Source: Hypomyces perniciosus
Lineage: Eukaryota; Ascomycota; Sordariomycetes; Hypocreales; Hypocreaceae
NCBI GenBank assembly: GCA_008477525.1
Contig: SPDT01000007.1
Span: 744,001 to 808,000, forward strand
Reading direction: 5' to 3'
DNA length: 64,000 nt
In this document: in pieces, positions 43,778-56,420 of the stretch
How positions within the stretch are numbered: the first letter of the stretch is position 1
Layout of the letters: each line of letters begins with the position of its first letter
The notes under the pieces: model-generated
The model's input: the letters and a program-made list of their open reading frames with translations, nothing else
Told to the model about the DNA's origin: nothing
Databases searched by the model: none
Program-made: the position numbers and the translations under genes

Positions 43778-46700
43778 GTTGGGGATATCCAGGAGGTGGG
43801 ACCTTTGGCGGGTAAATGGACCGAGATGGAGTATTATGCCGTAAGTAGTACGAAGCAACGTGCCTCCTCCCCCGTGGGGCTTTACACAAAGGGTTAAAAA
43901 CGATGGAGGTAGCGCATGCGCGAAATAACGGTCTTCCAGGATGTCCTCGCTTGGGGAGGGATCTCTCGCTTGCAAGTTGAGTGAGAGTGTGTTGTTGGTT
44001 TTGTGCGCTCACGTTGACCTTGCCCACGCAAGCTCACACAGAGACGGACAGGTCGCTAGCTTTCCCTTCTTTGGTCGAACAAGACAGCCACGGGACTAGC
44101 GGAAAGCAGACGTAATGGAAACAAGAAAGCCTGGTCGGACAAATCGGTCGCAAGGTGTCGCGTGTTGAAGAAAACCATGGGTTTGGCTCACAATGGGATG
44201 TGTGATGCTTCGTCAAAAACGGCCCGACAGGCGAGGGCCGGATCATGGATGAAAGTAAAAGGCTGTCGAAGGGACACTCGTATGGAGCATGTACTCCGTA
44301 CTATGTATGTCCGGATGGCATGGATGCAACCCTTTTCGGGACGTCTGCACAGTCCCTCCCGTCACCTCAGCCGCTCGGCCTCGAAGCCAATTTGACTGAG
44401 CAAACGCCACCACGCCGCCACTCGGGGAAGTGGCCCAATTAGCGGGAGCGAAGGGCTTGGGGTGCGTTATTGATGGGTGTGAATTCAGCTCGCGGAACTA
44501 TCTCGGAGCCCCTTGGCGTCGTGGGCCTTGTCTCTCTTGTCAATCAGTCTGCATGTCAGCAAGGCTTCGTTTGTGGAGTTGAACGGAATGCATGTTGGCT
44601 GTCTGTCTTGTCTGTCTGTTCTAAATTCTGATTCTGATAAGGCGTGTGTGTCTTTCTTCCACAACGGCTCGAGGTCAGGTGGGGAGACAGCGAGCCGTGT
44701 CAACTTGCTTTTGGATATGAACTCTGAATTCGAAGGGGGACCACGGAGACGCAGGTACCACAATGTGGCAGGGCATCTCATCCCTCTCCGAGCCAGTGCG
44801 GGTAAGACATGCGGGGGGTCATTGACCAGTGGGTGATACCTATGCATTCGTCGCAATACTACTTCGTCCAACTTGAACAGTCCCAGCCAACCAGGGACTC
44901 GAGGGAGGCGGAGGGGTTGCCTTTGGCGCACTCTCCGGCATCGCTGGAATCGGTCTAGTCTGGCAACGGGTCAGTTGTAATGACTGGGAGATGACGAGGT
45001 GGCGAGGCTGTCACGCAAGCCATGGGGGGAGCGCAGAGTTGTCATAGTAGAATGTTCCGAGTAATAAGGCGCTGTCTTGGCTGCGCGTACGGCGACCACG
45101 GCAATAGATTAGAGAGGGCCAAAGCGTGAGACATTGATGATGATGATATAATTAGGCCTGATGAAGAGACAGTCAGGCCAGCCTGGCCATGCGGCGCGGT
45201 GTGGATTTGTGGACTCCTCACGCACGGAGCATCACAATCGTCGGTCGGTTCCAGAGAGAGTTTAACGTGATCGAGTCAGAACCCCGGCTTATGAAATTAA
45301 ACAGTTAGGCTAAGCGATGGTTTTGGCTTTTGACTATTTGCATTTAGCGCGGTCCCTTTGACGGAATATCTTGACCTGGGGTTAGTACATACTACTCTTC
45401 CGTACTATGAGTACTAATACCAAGTGGTTGCTTTTTCTTTTCTTTTTTCTTTGATCCCCGGAATGTACACAATTTTCAAGTAATACGGCGTTTTCTCCAT
45501 TTTTTTCTCGTTAATTTTCAACGACAAATACCATTAGACAAGCGTTTTAATTTGCGACATCCGAAGTTGTTTGTGACAGTATGCACGTTGGTTCACGTGT
45601 TGGCGGGGCAGGCAATTTCGAAACCGAGGCCTTGCATCTACTCGTAATAGCCAGTGATCTTCGACAAGCTCCAGGGGTTCCATGCCATGTCATGCCTTGA
45701 GCCTCTTAAGGCCTGCAATCTTCAATGATGGATCGATTGGCAAAACTGTCGGATATCGACCACTGTCCGCTCGGCTGGGACCGTCTCCTGGCAATTTAAA
45801 TCTCGAGACAAAAACGTGGGTGACGACGCCTCGCAGCCACCAATGTTACATTGCCAAATTTTGCCATGTATTTTGTTCGTCTGGGCTTCGGATTCCTACG
45901 CGAGGCTCTGCTCTTGTTCTCTGGGCTGGGGTCGCTGCAGAAACTTGGCACGCAAGGCTTCCCCCCATTTCTCTAGCTGCATCAAAACCTTACATGTCCG
46001 AAGTGCGAGTAGTATTTGTAATTTTTCACCAACAGCCTCGGAGCTCTACCAGCATTACGGAGTATGTATGTAGAATCACACGCGACCAACCGAAGAGGAG
46101 TTGTGCAGGCATTTGGAGGCATTTTGAGGGGTATTAGCACCAACCGCGGCATTGAACCTTGTCGTGACGACCCTGTCCATGCATTATCGCAACCCAGCTG
46201 GCACGTTTCTCATGTATGAAAGATTTGGTTGGGCTGTGTCTGTGACACTGACTCTTCAGCAGGAGACCATCGTAAGATGAACATCATATGATTTCACGGT
46301 TCGTCGCTGGATTTTCTATAGTCTGTCAGCCACCCTCATATAACAGGCTGGCAGACGGTTATCAACGTGCTATAATAAGGGCATTCAACGACCAGCCCCT
46401 TTGACTACAATACTTCCGTGCCTTGGCGGGAGGGTCGGCACATCGTTTCCGGTTTCTTGACAAATACCTGTCACTTCAGAACTTGCTTCTTATGTTGCCC
46501 TGCGCCCATTCAAGATGCTCATGAGGCTAACCCCAACCCTTCCTTGGAATAGCCAGAACAACAGAGTCGCACTGCTAAAAGCGCCAATACGTTGCCACCG
46601 CAGACTGGACGGAAGGCGCAATAGGTTGCCATTTGGGGCAATGCGGCTTTCAGCCAGCTTGAACCACCGTTGACGAGGCTGCACTATGTACGACTGACTC

Positions 46701-47691
46701 TTATAGCGTCTATTGAACAATTCGAGATTTAGGGTTCTTGCGAGTCATATCCCACTGTGAGGCTTAAATCTGGCGAGCATCACCCTGTTATGCCTTGTCA
46801 TCCACGTGGAGAGACAGCACAATGGCCACGGCCACCCTGTCAGATGACCATCGTCACTCCAGCACTAGACTATGGAGTAGTGCTTACGACTAGCATCGCT
46901 TCTCATCGCTCCAGGTCCATGCACGCAAGATAAGACGTTGGATTCTCATGGAGCATAGGCGGTTACAGAAGATCGTCCGGGAGGGACCGTCCGGCGACCA
47001 TTCGCTTATCGCATTTCACTGATTCCGAATACTAATCAGAGTGATTATTAGCCCGGCGTTTACATTGCGGATCATTCTCCATATTGAAGGTCAAGGGATA
47101 GCAGCAGTACTAGCAGTGAATAGCTCGCTATCATGGTGGATAGCCGGTTCAGCTGCTATTGTGGTTCTCGGCACTTCGTAACTACGTACGGAGTACGGTA
47201 CGGGGAGTGCTCAGGCCTTATCAATCAAGACCCACCCGTTGACTTTAGCATTTAGCCGTCCACGGAGTATACCGTCTCTTATTTCTTCTCTCGTGTTCAA
47301 CATGGATGCAACTGATCGATACGAAGTATACTATATATAATATAGGCAAGGCCAGGGATAATTTTCAAACGTGAAATATGAAGTGGTGGTAAAGACTAGA
47401 TGCAAGTCGACTGCGTGAGCATGGGCATGCATGTGAGGTACCCGCCATCCATCATGATAGCAACCCCTCACGAGGGCAGTAACCAGATAAGACAGTTGAT
47501 TGATTCATCGAATCACCATGCCACGGATAGCCACGGCGCATTGAGATGCTCAATACGGCACTCTCCTCGTCTATCCTCGGGATGATCCTGAGACTTCCCC
47601 TCATCTCATCCTCCTACTTCTATCCATCACAGCAAGACGAGTCCTACATACCTATACCTATACCTAGGTAACCAGGCAAGACTCGACCATC
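43778..47691. other. 3.9-kb gene-poor gap
   Basis: No gene is supported. Open frames on both strands are short and lack domains. Three TACTCCGTA-type motifs occur (44292, 46056, 47187). An undetected ncRNA or very small gene cannot be excluded. Confidence 0.5.
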
Positions 47692-48921
47692 ATGGCCAGC
47701 AGCTCCGACTACAAGCTCTTCCAGCTGGGCGACTTCAAACTCGTCTCGGGCGAAACCATTCCCAAGGCCTTCATCGCCTACAAAACCTTTGGCGACCCGT
47801 CCAACCCAGCCATCATCTACCCCACCTGGTTCAGCGGCCCAATCGACAAAAACGAATGGCTCATCGGCGAGGACAAGGCTCTGAATCCAAAGCGATACTA
47901 TATCGTCGTTCCAGCTCTCTTTGGCAACGGCCAGTCCAGCAGCCCGTCGAACACCCCGCGGACGTCGCCCCTCAGACCCTTTCCAAATGTCACGGTTCGC
48001 GATAATGTCACAGCGCAGCATCGTCTTGTGACGGAGGGGTTGGGTATCCAGCATGCTCGCATGGTGCTCGGCTGGAGCATGGGCGCTGCCCAGACGTATC
48101 AGTGGCTTACGCAGTTCCCCGACTTTATGGACCTTGGAGTGCCGTTCTGTGGTAGCGCTCGTACGTCTCTGCATAACCAAGTGTTCCTTGAGGGTGTGAA
48201 GAGCGCACTGCTGGCAGCCAAGGGAGCGTCTTCTGCGGGGAATGCTGCCGGTGAGACCACGGCCATTGAGAACTACAGGTCTTGGACTGAGGAGGAGAGA
48301 GCGATGGGACTGAAGGCCTTTGCGCGCGTGTATGCCGGCTGGGGCTTCAGTCAAGCTTTCTATCGTGAGAAGTTGTACGAGACGGCGCTGGGCTACAAGA
48401 ATTTGGAAGATTTCATGGTCAACTTCTGGGAGGATTGGGCTTTGCAGAAAGGTTTGTCCCTGTCTCTATTCATCTTGTTACTCACTTGCCCAAAAATGGG
48501 CGACTCACATACATGCATCAGATCCCGAGAATTTGCTCGTTATGTTGCACTCCTGGCAAGCCTCCGACTGCTCGGACCAGGAGCCTTACAACAAGGACTT
48601 TGAACAAGCTATGAAGAGTATCAAGGCCAAGACACTTGTTCTGCCAGGCAAGACCGATCTTTACTTCCCCCCTGAGGACTCAGAGTACGAGGTACAGTGC
48701 ATGTCGGAGGGGGTTGGGAAATGCATTCCGTTCCCATCCATTTGGGGCCATTGGTAAGTGCATCGAGAAAATGTGTCTCGGAGATGGACCTCCGTAGCTG
48801 ACTTGTTTTTAGGGCCGGCGGTCCTGCTGATAGTAAGGAGGATGTGAGGTGGCTTGATGACAAGTTGAAGGAATTTTTGGAGAATGGGAAGTGGCAGCTA
48901 GACACCAGCGGATTGGAATAG
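47692..48921 (+). CDS. MetX-like alpha/beta hydrolase, 366 aa
   Basis: The three exons are 47692-48451, 48522-48753 and 48813-48921, in frame over 1101 nt. The fold is that of homoserine O-acetyltransferase-like proteins: an N-terminal F-K-L-V-S-G-E-T-I...A-Y-K-T-F-G, the nucleophile elbow G-W-S-M-G at about residue 125, Asp in G-K-T-D-L-Y-F-P-P-E-D at about 325, and His in W-G-H-W near 355. The complete Ser-Asp-His triad is present. Fungal members often act in methionine biosynthesis, but many are paralogs of unknown function, some near secondary-metabolite genes. This copy lacks an obvious mitochondrial or secretory signal. Confidence 0.9.
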
Positions 48922-49404
48922 GTTGGAAACAACACAAAACTATTTGTACCTTTTGCACTTGCAGTTCAACCGAGGTTGGTGTTTTTGAAGCGACAAGTCT
49001 TGAGATACCTAAACAATGAGACAAAGGATTCCATCCACCACACTTCATCACCTTCTCTGTTCTGCTTCAATGCAGGACCAACTTACCAAGGATATCCCTG
49101 GATGTTCATTCAAAGCAATCAATACATGGAGAAATATCAGCTTCTTAAAGCTGGGTTTCCGTTTCGCGTCTCGTACGCAACCGAAATCGACAATGGTCAT
49201 ACAAATGCAAAGTAAGCGTTTTCGAAGGGGAAAGGAACGATTGCAAACCTGTATTTTCGTCAGTTTCTTCTCTTTCTTTCTCTCGTCCAAGGGTCTCTGG
49301 CTCACCATGATTTCTTATCGTAGCCCTCGCTAACTGAGCACATTACAGATACTCACGAGTGCATCGTGGCGCTGATAGGGGCCCAATGGGCTGGGGCGTA
49401 TAGA
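48922..49404. other. Convergent intergenic gap
   Basis: This is the 3' flank between two convergent genes. No feature is recognised. Confidence 0.5.
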
Positions 49405-50256
49405 TTACCCCAGCAAGACCTTTTCCCAGAACCGTCCCTTCACAATCTTGATGAAGCGGGACAGCGGGGATCCATGGTCTAAGCTCTCGCTGCAACTGTC
49501 GCTGTTGGCATGAGCAAGAAGTCCATAGACGGAAATGCAGCTCCTGCTGCAAGTCTTACATTTGAGCTCGTATCCGCTTGCGGTAAATCTGCAGACATAG
49601 CCGTGTACGTCGGCAGACTGGCAGAGAACTGCGATCACCCAGGTACCGTCCGCTCCAGATGGACATGCACCACTTTCGAAATGACTAATCATGGGAGGAA
49701 TCGATGAAAATGTTTTGGTGCATCCAAAGCACTCGACGGCATGTTCCTCTCGATCTTGGACGGGCTTGGCTTGGGAGACTGGGGTTTGAATCGATGGAGT
49801 CGGCACAGTGGAAGCTCCCTTGTGGTGAACCCTGAGGTGCTACGGAAGCGAGGTTAGCAAGATGCTTTTAATTCTGGGGATTCTCATAACACCTACCTCC
49901 TGGAGGTCAGCCGGAGAGGTACAGTAGGTACTGCAAAGCTCGCAGAAGGCATGCATTTCCACATCATGCTTGTAGAGCGCATTCCCCGACGAGAAGTTGC
50001 GGTTGCACGGGCAACAGAAATGGTGGGCGTTGGCCATGTGGTCCTCCAGGTCCTTCATCGTCCATAGATCGACGCCGCAATCGCGGCAGATGTTGTGCTT
50101 CGGAGAAGTTCTCATGTGCTCAGCATTAGCTGATGCAGTTTGAAACGTCAGCTTGCAGCGGAAACACGTTATGGTGTGTTTCGTGGCCGCCACGTGCTGG
50201 CTGAGGCCTGTCTGCGAACTGAAGTTCTTCTTGCAATAGTCGCATTGATTTGCCAT
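49405..50256 (-). CDS. C2H2 zinc-finger protein, 264 aa
   Basis: The two exons are 50256-49897 and 49839-49405. The ATG at 50256 starts M-A-N-Q-C-D-Y-C directly before the first finger. About five regular C-x2-C-x12-H-x3-6-H fingers occur in the first 135 residues. The 57-bp intron interrupts the fifth finger, C-E-L-C-S-T...L-Q-E | H-L-R-V-H, and splicing restores it. Two degenerate C-x2-C-x12-H-x5-C units follow. The compact fingers, with spacer variants of five or six residues, resemble RNA- or DNA-binding fungal proteins of unknown role. It is adjacent to the P450 gene and could regulate it, but I see no direct evidence. Confidence 0.85.
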
Positions 50257-50773
50257 TCTCGAGATGATGAAGAATGAAATGAGCAGATAGATTGTGATGG
50301 GGGATGATAACGAAAGGGAGAAGACGCGATTTCGTACCCAGGATGTGGGCAGCCGTATCGCGTTTGTGTTGTGTTGTGTTGTGGTGAAGTTTTGAAGTTG
50401 GCAGCTGTCCTGGATATTTGTAGTGCTGCCAGGCACCAGAAGTAGTGTCACCTGGCAACCAGGTGGTGGTCTGCTAAAGCGGTGCCTTCAGCTCACTATG
50501 ATCGAGAATATCGAGTACTACTAGGTAGGTATGAGATATAGAGGGAAATGGAATCCATTCTGCCCGCCAAATATCCTTCAATCCCCACGAATCCGCCAAT
50601 CCAGCTGTCCGTCCTCGATCACTTCTATCCCTATCTCCCTCTTTTATAGCCATAACTCCTCGCATTGCATCTATACAATCTTGTCCATTTCCATCTTTCT
50701 TTGGAGACAAACGAAACAAATTTACAAAGTCTTTAAAACAGACCTGTCATCAGTTTCATAAAGCAGCTCATCA
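50257..50773. other. Intergenic, no gene recognised
   Basis: This contains the promoter of the zinc-finger gene and the 3' flank of the P450. A short GTTGTGTT-type tandem lies at 50365-50386. Confidence 0.5.
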
Positions 50774-52600
50774 TTACTCGACACTCATCCGAGGGACCTT
50801 CCCAGTGACCTTGACCATGATCTCACCGCGGGGGTTAGCACTGTTCGAAGTCTTCTTAGGGTATCCCATTAGGCGGACATGCTCAAACTTGAGGTCGTCC
50901 AGGCTGGTCTCGTGGAGATCCATCTCGAAGTTTTGAACAATCCGGGCCAAGGTCAAGTACAGCTCACCGACAGCGAGCCTGGGAAATGTGGATGTTAGAG
51001 TTACAGCTCTTGATGAGAGGGATGCAAGTCGGCTTAAGGGTACTTACGAGATACCAACGCACCCACGGGTACCCTTGCTGAAATTCACCAGGTACCGGTC
51101 CAGGCGGAAGTCCTCCTTGGTGGCACGGATCCAGCGCTCGGGATCGAACTTCATGGCGTTGGGGAAGACAGACTCATCAGTGTGCACGAAGTAGGTCGAC
51201 TGGGAAACGGGGGTCTAACTTGGGGTCAGAAGAGTTCACAGCTCAAGCATCAGAGAGGGAGTTCTTACTCCAGCGGGAATTAAATGCTCCTTGTATTGAA
51301 GTACGAGGTCGGGAGCAACTCGGGGAGTACGAGCGATAGGGCCAAAGGCTAGACGCAATGACTCTTGAACAACACCATTCTTTAACGGGAAGTCAGATTC
51401 ATCAGTTCTCGCTTTCTCCTTTGGGTGATTAAGTTCAAAGGTCTCAACTTACCAGGTAGGGAAGAGCCTCGAGCTGAGCCACGGTGTAGTCTCCATCGGG
51501 TCGAAAAGGCAGGGTGCCAAGCTCCTCACGCACCTTCTGGAGGTGAGTCTTGTCGTCGAGCAAATAATACATGCCGACGCTCATGGCCCGGGACGAAGTC
51601 TCGGTACCAGCGAAGATGACGACGGTACCCTCATCCAGAAGACGGTCCATCTCACGCTCGGGGGCAGGGATGGCGGGGTCAATGATAGCAGAGATAATGA
51701 CAGACTTGTCCTCCTTCTTATATTCTTCTTTGAGAGAGGCAGTAATCCTCCGCTTAGTGTCCCCTTGAAGAACCAATAGATCTGCAAACGAGGGGAAGAG
51801 AATGCGAAGCACCCAGAGGGGCAAGCTCTTGAGGTTAGAGATCATGGAAGGAATGAATCGAGTAAGGTGGAAGACATAAGTGATAGCGAGGAAAGCTTCG
51901 GTCAGAGGTATTTGGTAGTTGGGGATGCTGAGGTAGTCAAAATGCTCGCCATAGAACCGCTCAGTGATGATATCGGCAGTCAAAGCAGAAAACGCAGAGT
52001 CCAAGGTGACAACGTCGCCGTTCTTCATGTGATCCTCAAGACGCTCAATAAGTCGAGAAATTCGCTCATGCATCTTGGGCTCCATGGCAACAATGGACCT
52101 CTTGGAGAAGTAAGGGTTCAAGATGCTACGACGCGCACGGTGATGAAAGTGATCAACCGTGGCAGCGACAGAGGTAGGCACAGCAAGGGCATTGGCTGTA
52201 GGACCATCTTTTTCAACCTTGCGACTGCCCCCGGTGTAGATGGTGCTGTAGTATTGGGAGTCGCAGATATGGATCTCTCGAGGGTTGACGCGGACAATAG
52301 GGCCTTGAAGACATCGTCAATGATCAAGGTTGTGAAAAATTCGGAGAGTAGGTTATTATACGCACCGTACTTGTTGTGCATGCGCTCGATCTCCCAGAGG
52401 TATCGGCCATCCCTGACAACGTCGAACCAGAACTCATACAAGCTTGTCATTGCAGCCAGCTTGGGGCCTGGGATCTTCCTCAAGGGGTGGAAGAATAGGT
52501 TGTAGCACCATTTTGATACAACGTAGATGGCAGTAACGCCAAAGATCAACCATAAGAACTTGGAAGGCCCAGAGGCCTTCTCTAGGAGAAACTCAAGCAT
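50774..52600 (-). CDS. Cytochrome P450 monooxygenase, 522 aa
   Basis: The five exons are 52600-52366, 52303-51453, 51379-51269, 51214-51048 and 50978-50774, totalling 1569 nt in frame. An N-terminal membrane anchor lies at about residues 13-33. Conserved motifs are P-G-P-K near 45, I-helix A-G-T-E-T near 308, E-S-L-R near 368, F-D-P-E-R-W near 422, and the heme loop [10 protein letters not shown] with Cys at about 451. The sequence resembles the trichodiene-oxygenase-like group of fungal P450s, though the substrate cannot be read from sequence. It would sit in the ER membrane. The nearby prenyltransferase and methyltransferase suggest a role in tailoring a prenylated or terpenoid metabolite. 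Confidence 0.93.
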
Positions 52601-54208
52601 GGCTTGTAGTCCAAGTCGAAGCAGCCGCTTGAGAGATCACTTTGTAAATTGGATTGAGTAACGAGTGATGAAGGCGACAATCAATTCCATGAAACTGGCA
52701 TTTTTCATGATGATATATACAAAACTTCTTGTGTGCAGTGCTCGGACCAGTCTAAGCGGAGGATGAAAGTTGGGTTGGATGCCCTCCCAACAACTTCCCG
52801 TCCAACATCGACTTGCCACTACGACAATAGGTGGGATGACAAACAATACGACAAGATATCTATTGCAACGTCGTTTTAGTCGGACCAATAAATGACCATG
52901 AACAGTCTGGTGACATTCCGGAAGGGGCGAGAAAGCTGGAGTCAGATATCAATGATAGCAAAGGCACGCCGTCTCGGTAATCTATAATGAGTGTGAGCCA
53001 TATAGTTCAATCCCCATGCAGAGAAAGGATGACCAAGTCGCATATGAAAATGGAGGCTGTTTTGGAATGCTTGGATGGACATGATTCAACAAGAGAGATA
53101 ACAAATATCTGAACCAACGATAGAGATGATCTGTCAAATGCAAGGGTAAAAGATGACTTCTGTTGGTAGCAGCACGGGAAAAGACGGGCGGCAACCTGGG
53201 GAAATGTGTTCACACAACGTATCAGGTCAGGGATGTCCCTGGGGCCAGTCTGGGGACGATGAATCTCTGCATCCGCAAGGCCTTTTGTTTGCGTACATCT
53301 CAGCTCAACTACTGCCCTATAAATTCAATCTAGCGAGAAGAAAATTGCAGGATTGCAAAGAGGCGTATGTGAGGGATTAGAGGACCGAGAGGAACCGAGA
53401 GCAACAGAGCTGGTGTACGGTGATTTTTCCTAATGTGAGATTATAGCTCAGACGGATTGACAGCCACTAACTTATTCATGTGAGTTCAACCAACGTAGGT
53501 GGATGTCTGCATACGTACATGATTCGTCAATGGAGATGAATGGTCTGGTGTTGCTCCGTGCCTTTGCCAGTGGAGCGATTGAACAGTCTCCAGAACTCGT
53601 CCATACCTCGGCAAATATAATGGCACTTTTGTGATGGAGCTTCGAATGTCGGGAAGTGGATACTGACGGAGATTGGCATATGGGAATCTTGTGGTGTGAA
53701 GTTGCTCGATCACAACCTCAATCGCCACCATGTACCTTGTAATGCAGCCATGATATACGGCGTATCGTGCCAATGGATGCAAAACATCGAAGGACCTCCA
53801 GCCAGGGTCCAGGGTCAACCAGCCCTACCAATGGAGCACTCAAGGGCAACTCAGGGGTGAAATGGAACAATGGAACAGGACTGTTCCATTCATTTTTTTT
53901 AATGGATCCTCAGCTCCTCCTTGTAAACTTATCATATCATAGGAATTGATTATGTAAATTACCGCAAAGATTCAATGAACTGTGTCTGATTGGTTGGTTA
54001 GGTCGCGAGATAGAAATTGGTGTTGGATCAGTTAGCCAAGCGGGAAAAAGATCACGCGATTTTACAGGTCGAAAAGCGATTGGTTTATCTTTAGTCACTT
54101 CATTGCGTCTTTGCTCCATACGGTACTCGTCAATTCTTTTGCGGGATGTAGTGACGACACACTTGTATGGCGACTGGTACCGCCTTGCTGAGACCTTCAA
54201 GTCAGGAC
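52601..54208. other. Intergenic, no gene recognised
   Basis: Only short frames of no recognisable family are present. Confidence 0.5.
53869..53890. repeat. Near-perfect 22-bp palindrome
   Basis: AATGGAACAG at 53869-53878 and CTGTTCCATT at 53881-53890 are exact complements separated by two bases. Such compact palindromes can be dimeric regulator sites. Its role is unknown. Confidence 0.6.
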
Positions 54209-54709
54209 CCTGTGACGCCCAAGTTTAATAATACAGTGACGCAAGCAAGGCTGGCGTCATCGATCCTGCAAAACATGCCACGCCCTTCGTTAATACAGTG
54301 TTAGTGGATCAGTCCCGGGCCTTGGGGCTTTCGGACTTTGGCTTAACCCGCTGACATTCTCCCGTCCTCATGTTAAACCGCTATGGCGTAGGCTAACAGT
54401 CTTGCACAGTAGCCGATTAATTGAGGTTATATATACTCCGTATATATGTTGGGTTGAGCAGGCCGGGGTCTTACTGCCTGTAAGCGCTAGGGAGCTTTTA
54501 TCTGCTTACATAGCAGATATGAGCTGACATACACATCGCGTAAGCGATGTGTCAGACTGTGCAGGCACTTACAGCGCCTGCATACCGCTTCTTCTTTGTG
54601 TTAGCTATGTGTATATATAGCGAGGCCACTACGGCATATTCTCTTTCATAGAATCAAGCTTCGTTCACTCTCTCTCTATGCTCCACATAGCTGTGCCGCG
54701 CTCCGCCAC
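54209..54709. mobile_element. LTR-like repeat with several hairpins
   Basis: The segment begins TGTGACGCCC and ends in CCGCCACA, fitting the TG...CA ends of an LTR. A TATA-like TGTATATATAGC near 54608 is followed by CT-rich, transcript-like sequence. It is full of perfect hairpins: ACACATCGC/GCGATGTGT (54531-54552), ATCTGCT/AGCAGAT (54498-54516) and GCAGGC/GCGCCTGC (about 54560-54580). No target duplication or coding interior could be confirmed, so solo LTR is only the best guess. Confidence 0.45.
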
Positions 54710-55390
54710 AATATATATATTACGTGACCTCTTTGACCACTAGAGAAACATAATTGACAATTTTAATGCCACTTATCATCAATAGTCAGTGGAGCAAGCC
54801 TGCTGATCAAGGGCGAGATAAAACAAATCAGGGTATCATCAAGATCCGCACTAAGCAGGCAGAACCGGATATGTCTTCATTAAAGCTAACAATAATAGTG
54901 GGCTATACTTTGTAAATTGACTGGTACCACTGGCTAATTCAGCTATAAAAGTTACTGCCTAACAGGGCTAGTGGCCGATGGATTTTAGATGCATGAAGTA
55001 GATTGCTGCTGATCTCCACAGAATTAGGAATCCAACAAGCCGGACTGAACATTGTTTGGAATCTTTAGATTACATTAGTGATCTATGAATAAGTATTCAA
55101 TCCTTATGTGTGGGCAGAGCTTCTATCCTAGCCAGATAGAAATCAAATTTAACCTCGATTTGTGTCAGGAGCCTAAGGGGCTAAAAGGCGTAATGATATT
55201 ACAAGAGAGCCTCCCTTACATCAGACCGCGTGGCGAGGAAAGACAATATATCTGATCTTCCCTCATCTATCTGTTGTTACTCTATGTACCTTCCTGTTGT
55301 TTCGAGACGTGCTTTATCATCATCCATATGAAATACAGAGCGTTGTTTCAACTTTCCTTACTTAGTCCATCATTCGTACGAAGATTCACA
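54710..55390. other. AT-rich intergenic region
   Basis: No gene is supported. Stop-riddled hydrophilic reading frames here might be decayed retroelement sequence following the LTR-like repeat. The 3' part is the promoter of the prenyltransferase. Confidence 0.35.
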
Positions 55391-56284
55391 ATGACAAAGG
55401 CCTTCTGTCAAGACACTTTCCTGAAGGATGTTGCAGATCTCTGTAATTCCTTAGGGGCCCCCTACTCAGAGTCAACGACCCGGATTGTCCTCCAAACTTT
55501 CATCTCTTCGTTCCAGCGCGGAGCCGTGCTCTGGCGCGTAACAAATGTCAAGGAGGATGGTCTCAACTATCGCTTCTATGAGCGCAACTCAGTCGACCTA
55601 ATCAAGCCGGCTCTCGATACTGGTCTACTCTCTGCCTCTCACCCTTTGATTCCGTTGATCGCCTCATGGTCAGAGCTATATCCGGAGGCCCAACAGTCTT
55701 GCGATTTCGACACTGAGTGCGGTCTGACCAAGATATGGATCTATCTCGGGGGCATGCGTCCGCTGAACGAGGTCCTCGCCTCTCAATATGTGCCTGAAAC
55801 GCTAAAGCAACTGCAGCCTATTTTTACCTCCCTGGGATTGAATCTGATCCGTCATGTAGCAGTTGATTGGCGATCCTCAACGGTCAATTTATACTTCCGA
55901 GTTCAAGGCGCTCTCTCATATACAACGGCCTGCAACCTGACCTCGCTGGCTGAAGCACCACTTCCTAGCGAGAAGCAGGTTGCCGAAATGAGACAATTTA
56001 TGAACCCTGGGGGATTCACTTTTGCCGTTACTATTCCCGTGGCCACTGGAAAGATACAAAGAGTGGGCTTTTATGCCCTCAGATTGCCTGAAGGACAGCT
56101 CCCAGAAATTGACCCAAGATTGGAGGAATTCTTCAAGACCGCGAAGAACTACGATACAGAAGAGATGAATGCGATTGCATGGAGTTTTGGCAAGACACGA
56201 TCGTATATCAAGGCAGAGAGGTCGTATTGTGGAAACCTCGTTAAACTAATGAGAGGCTGGAATAGCATTATGGTTGTCGAGTAG
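55391..56284 (+). CDS. ABBA aromatic prenyltransferase, CloQ/NphB type, 297 aa
   Basis: This intronless frame from the ATG at 55391 starts M-T-K-A-F-C-Q-D. Length and motif order match the CloQ/NphB (Orf2) group of soluble aromatic prenyltransferases. Signatures include G-A-V-L-W-R-V-T, L-N-Y-R-F-Y-E-R, D-F-D-T-E-C-G-L-T-K-I-W-I-Y-L-G-G-M-R-P, A-V-D-W-R-S-S-T-V-N-L-Y-F-R, E-E-M-N-A-I-A-W-S-F-G and K-A-E-R-S-Y-C-G-N. The family transfers a prenyl group to phenolic or other aromatic carbon, usually without an essential Mg2+ motif (no D-D-x-x-D is seen). The protein should be cytosolic. The convergent methyltransferase and nearby P450 suggest a small biosynthetic cluster. The acceptor is unknown. 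Confidence 0.92.
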   Translation: MTKAFCQDTFLKDVADLCNSLGAPYSESTTRIVLQTFISSFQRGAVLWRVTNVKEDGLNYRFYERNSVDLIKPALDTGLLSASHPLIPLIASWSELYPEAQQSCDFDTECGLTKIWIYLGGMRPLNEVLASQYVPETLKQLQPIFTSLGLNLIRHVAVDWRSSTVNLYFRVQGALSYTTACNLTSLAEAPLPSEKQVAEMRQFMNPGGFTFAVTIPVATGKIQRVGFYALRLPEGQLPEIDPRLEEFFKTAKNYDTEEMNAIAWSFGKTRSYIKAERSYCGNLVKLMRGWNSIMVVE

Positions 56285-56420
56285 ATATCCGAGCTATCTA
56301 TATTTTGACTCTCATGGTGACAGATGGAATCATTGGCGTCGTCTAATTTACAATAAACAATACGAGTATATGACTTAAGAAGTAAAGACATCCATAAATA
56401 GTACGGAGTAGTATTAGTAG

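Noticed and set aside
44034..47690. Several 60-150 codon frames in the large gap
   Set aside because: They overlap on both strands, lack domains and splice continuity, and do not resemble any known family.
47644..48354. 236-codon minus-strand frame
   Set aside because: It is antisense to the MetX-like hydrolase exon and has no recognisable domain.
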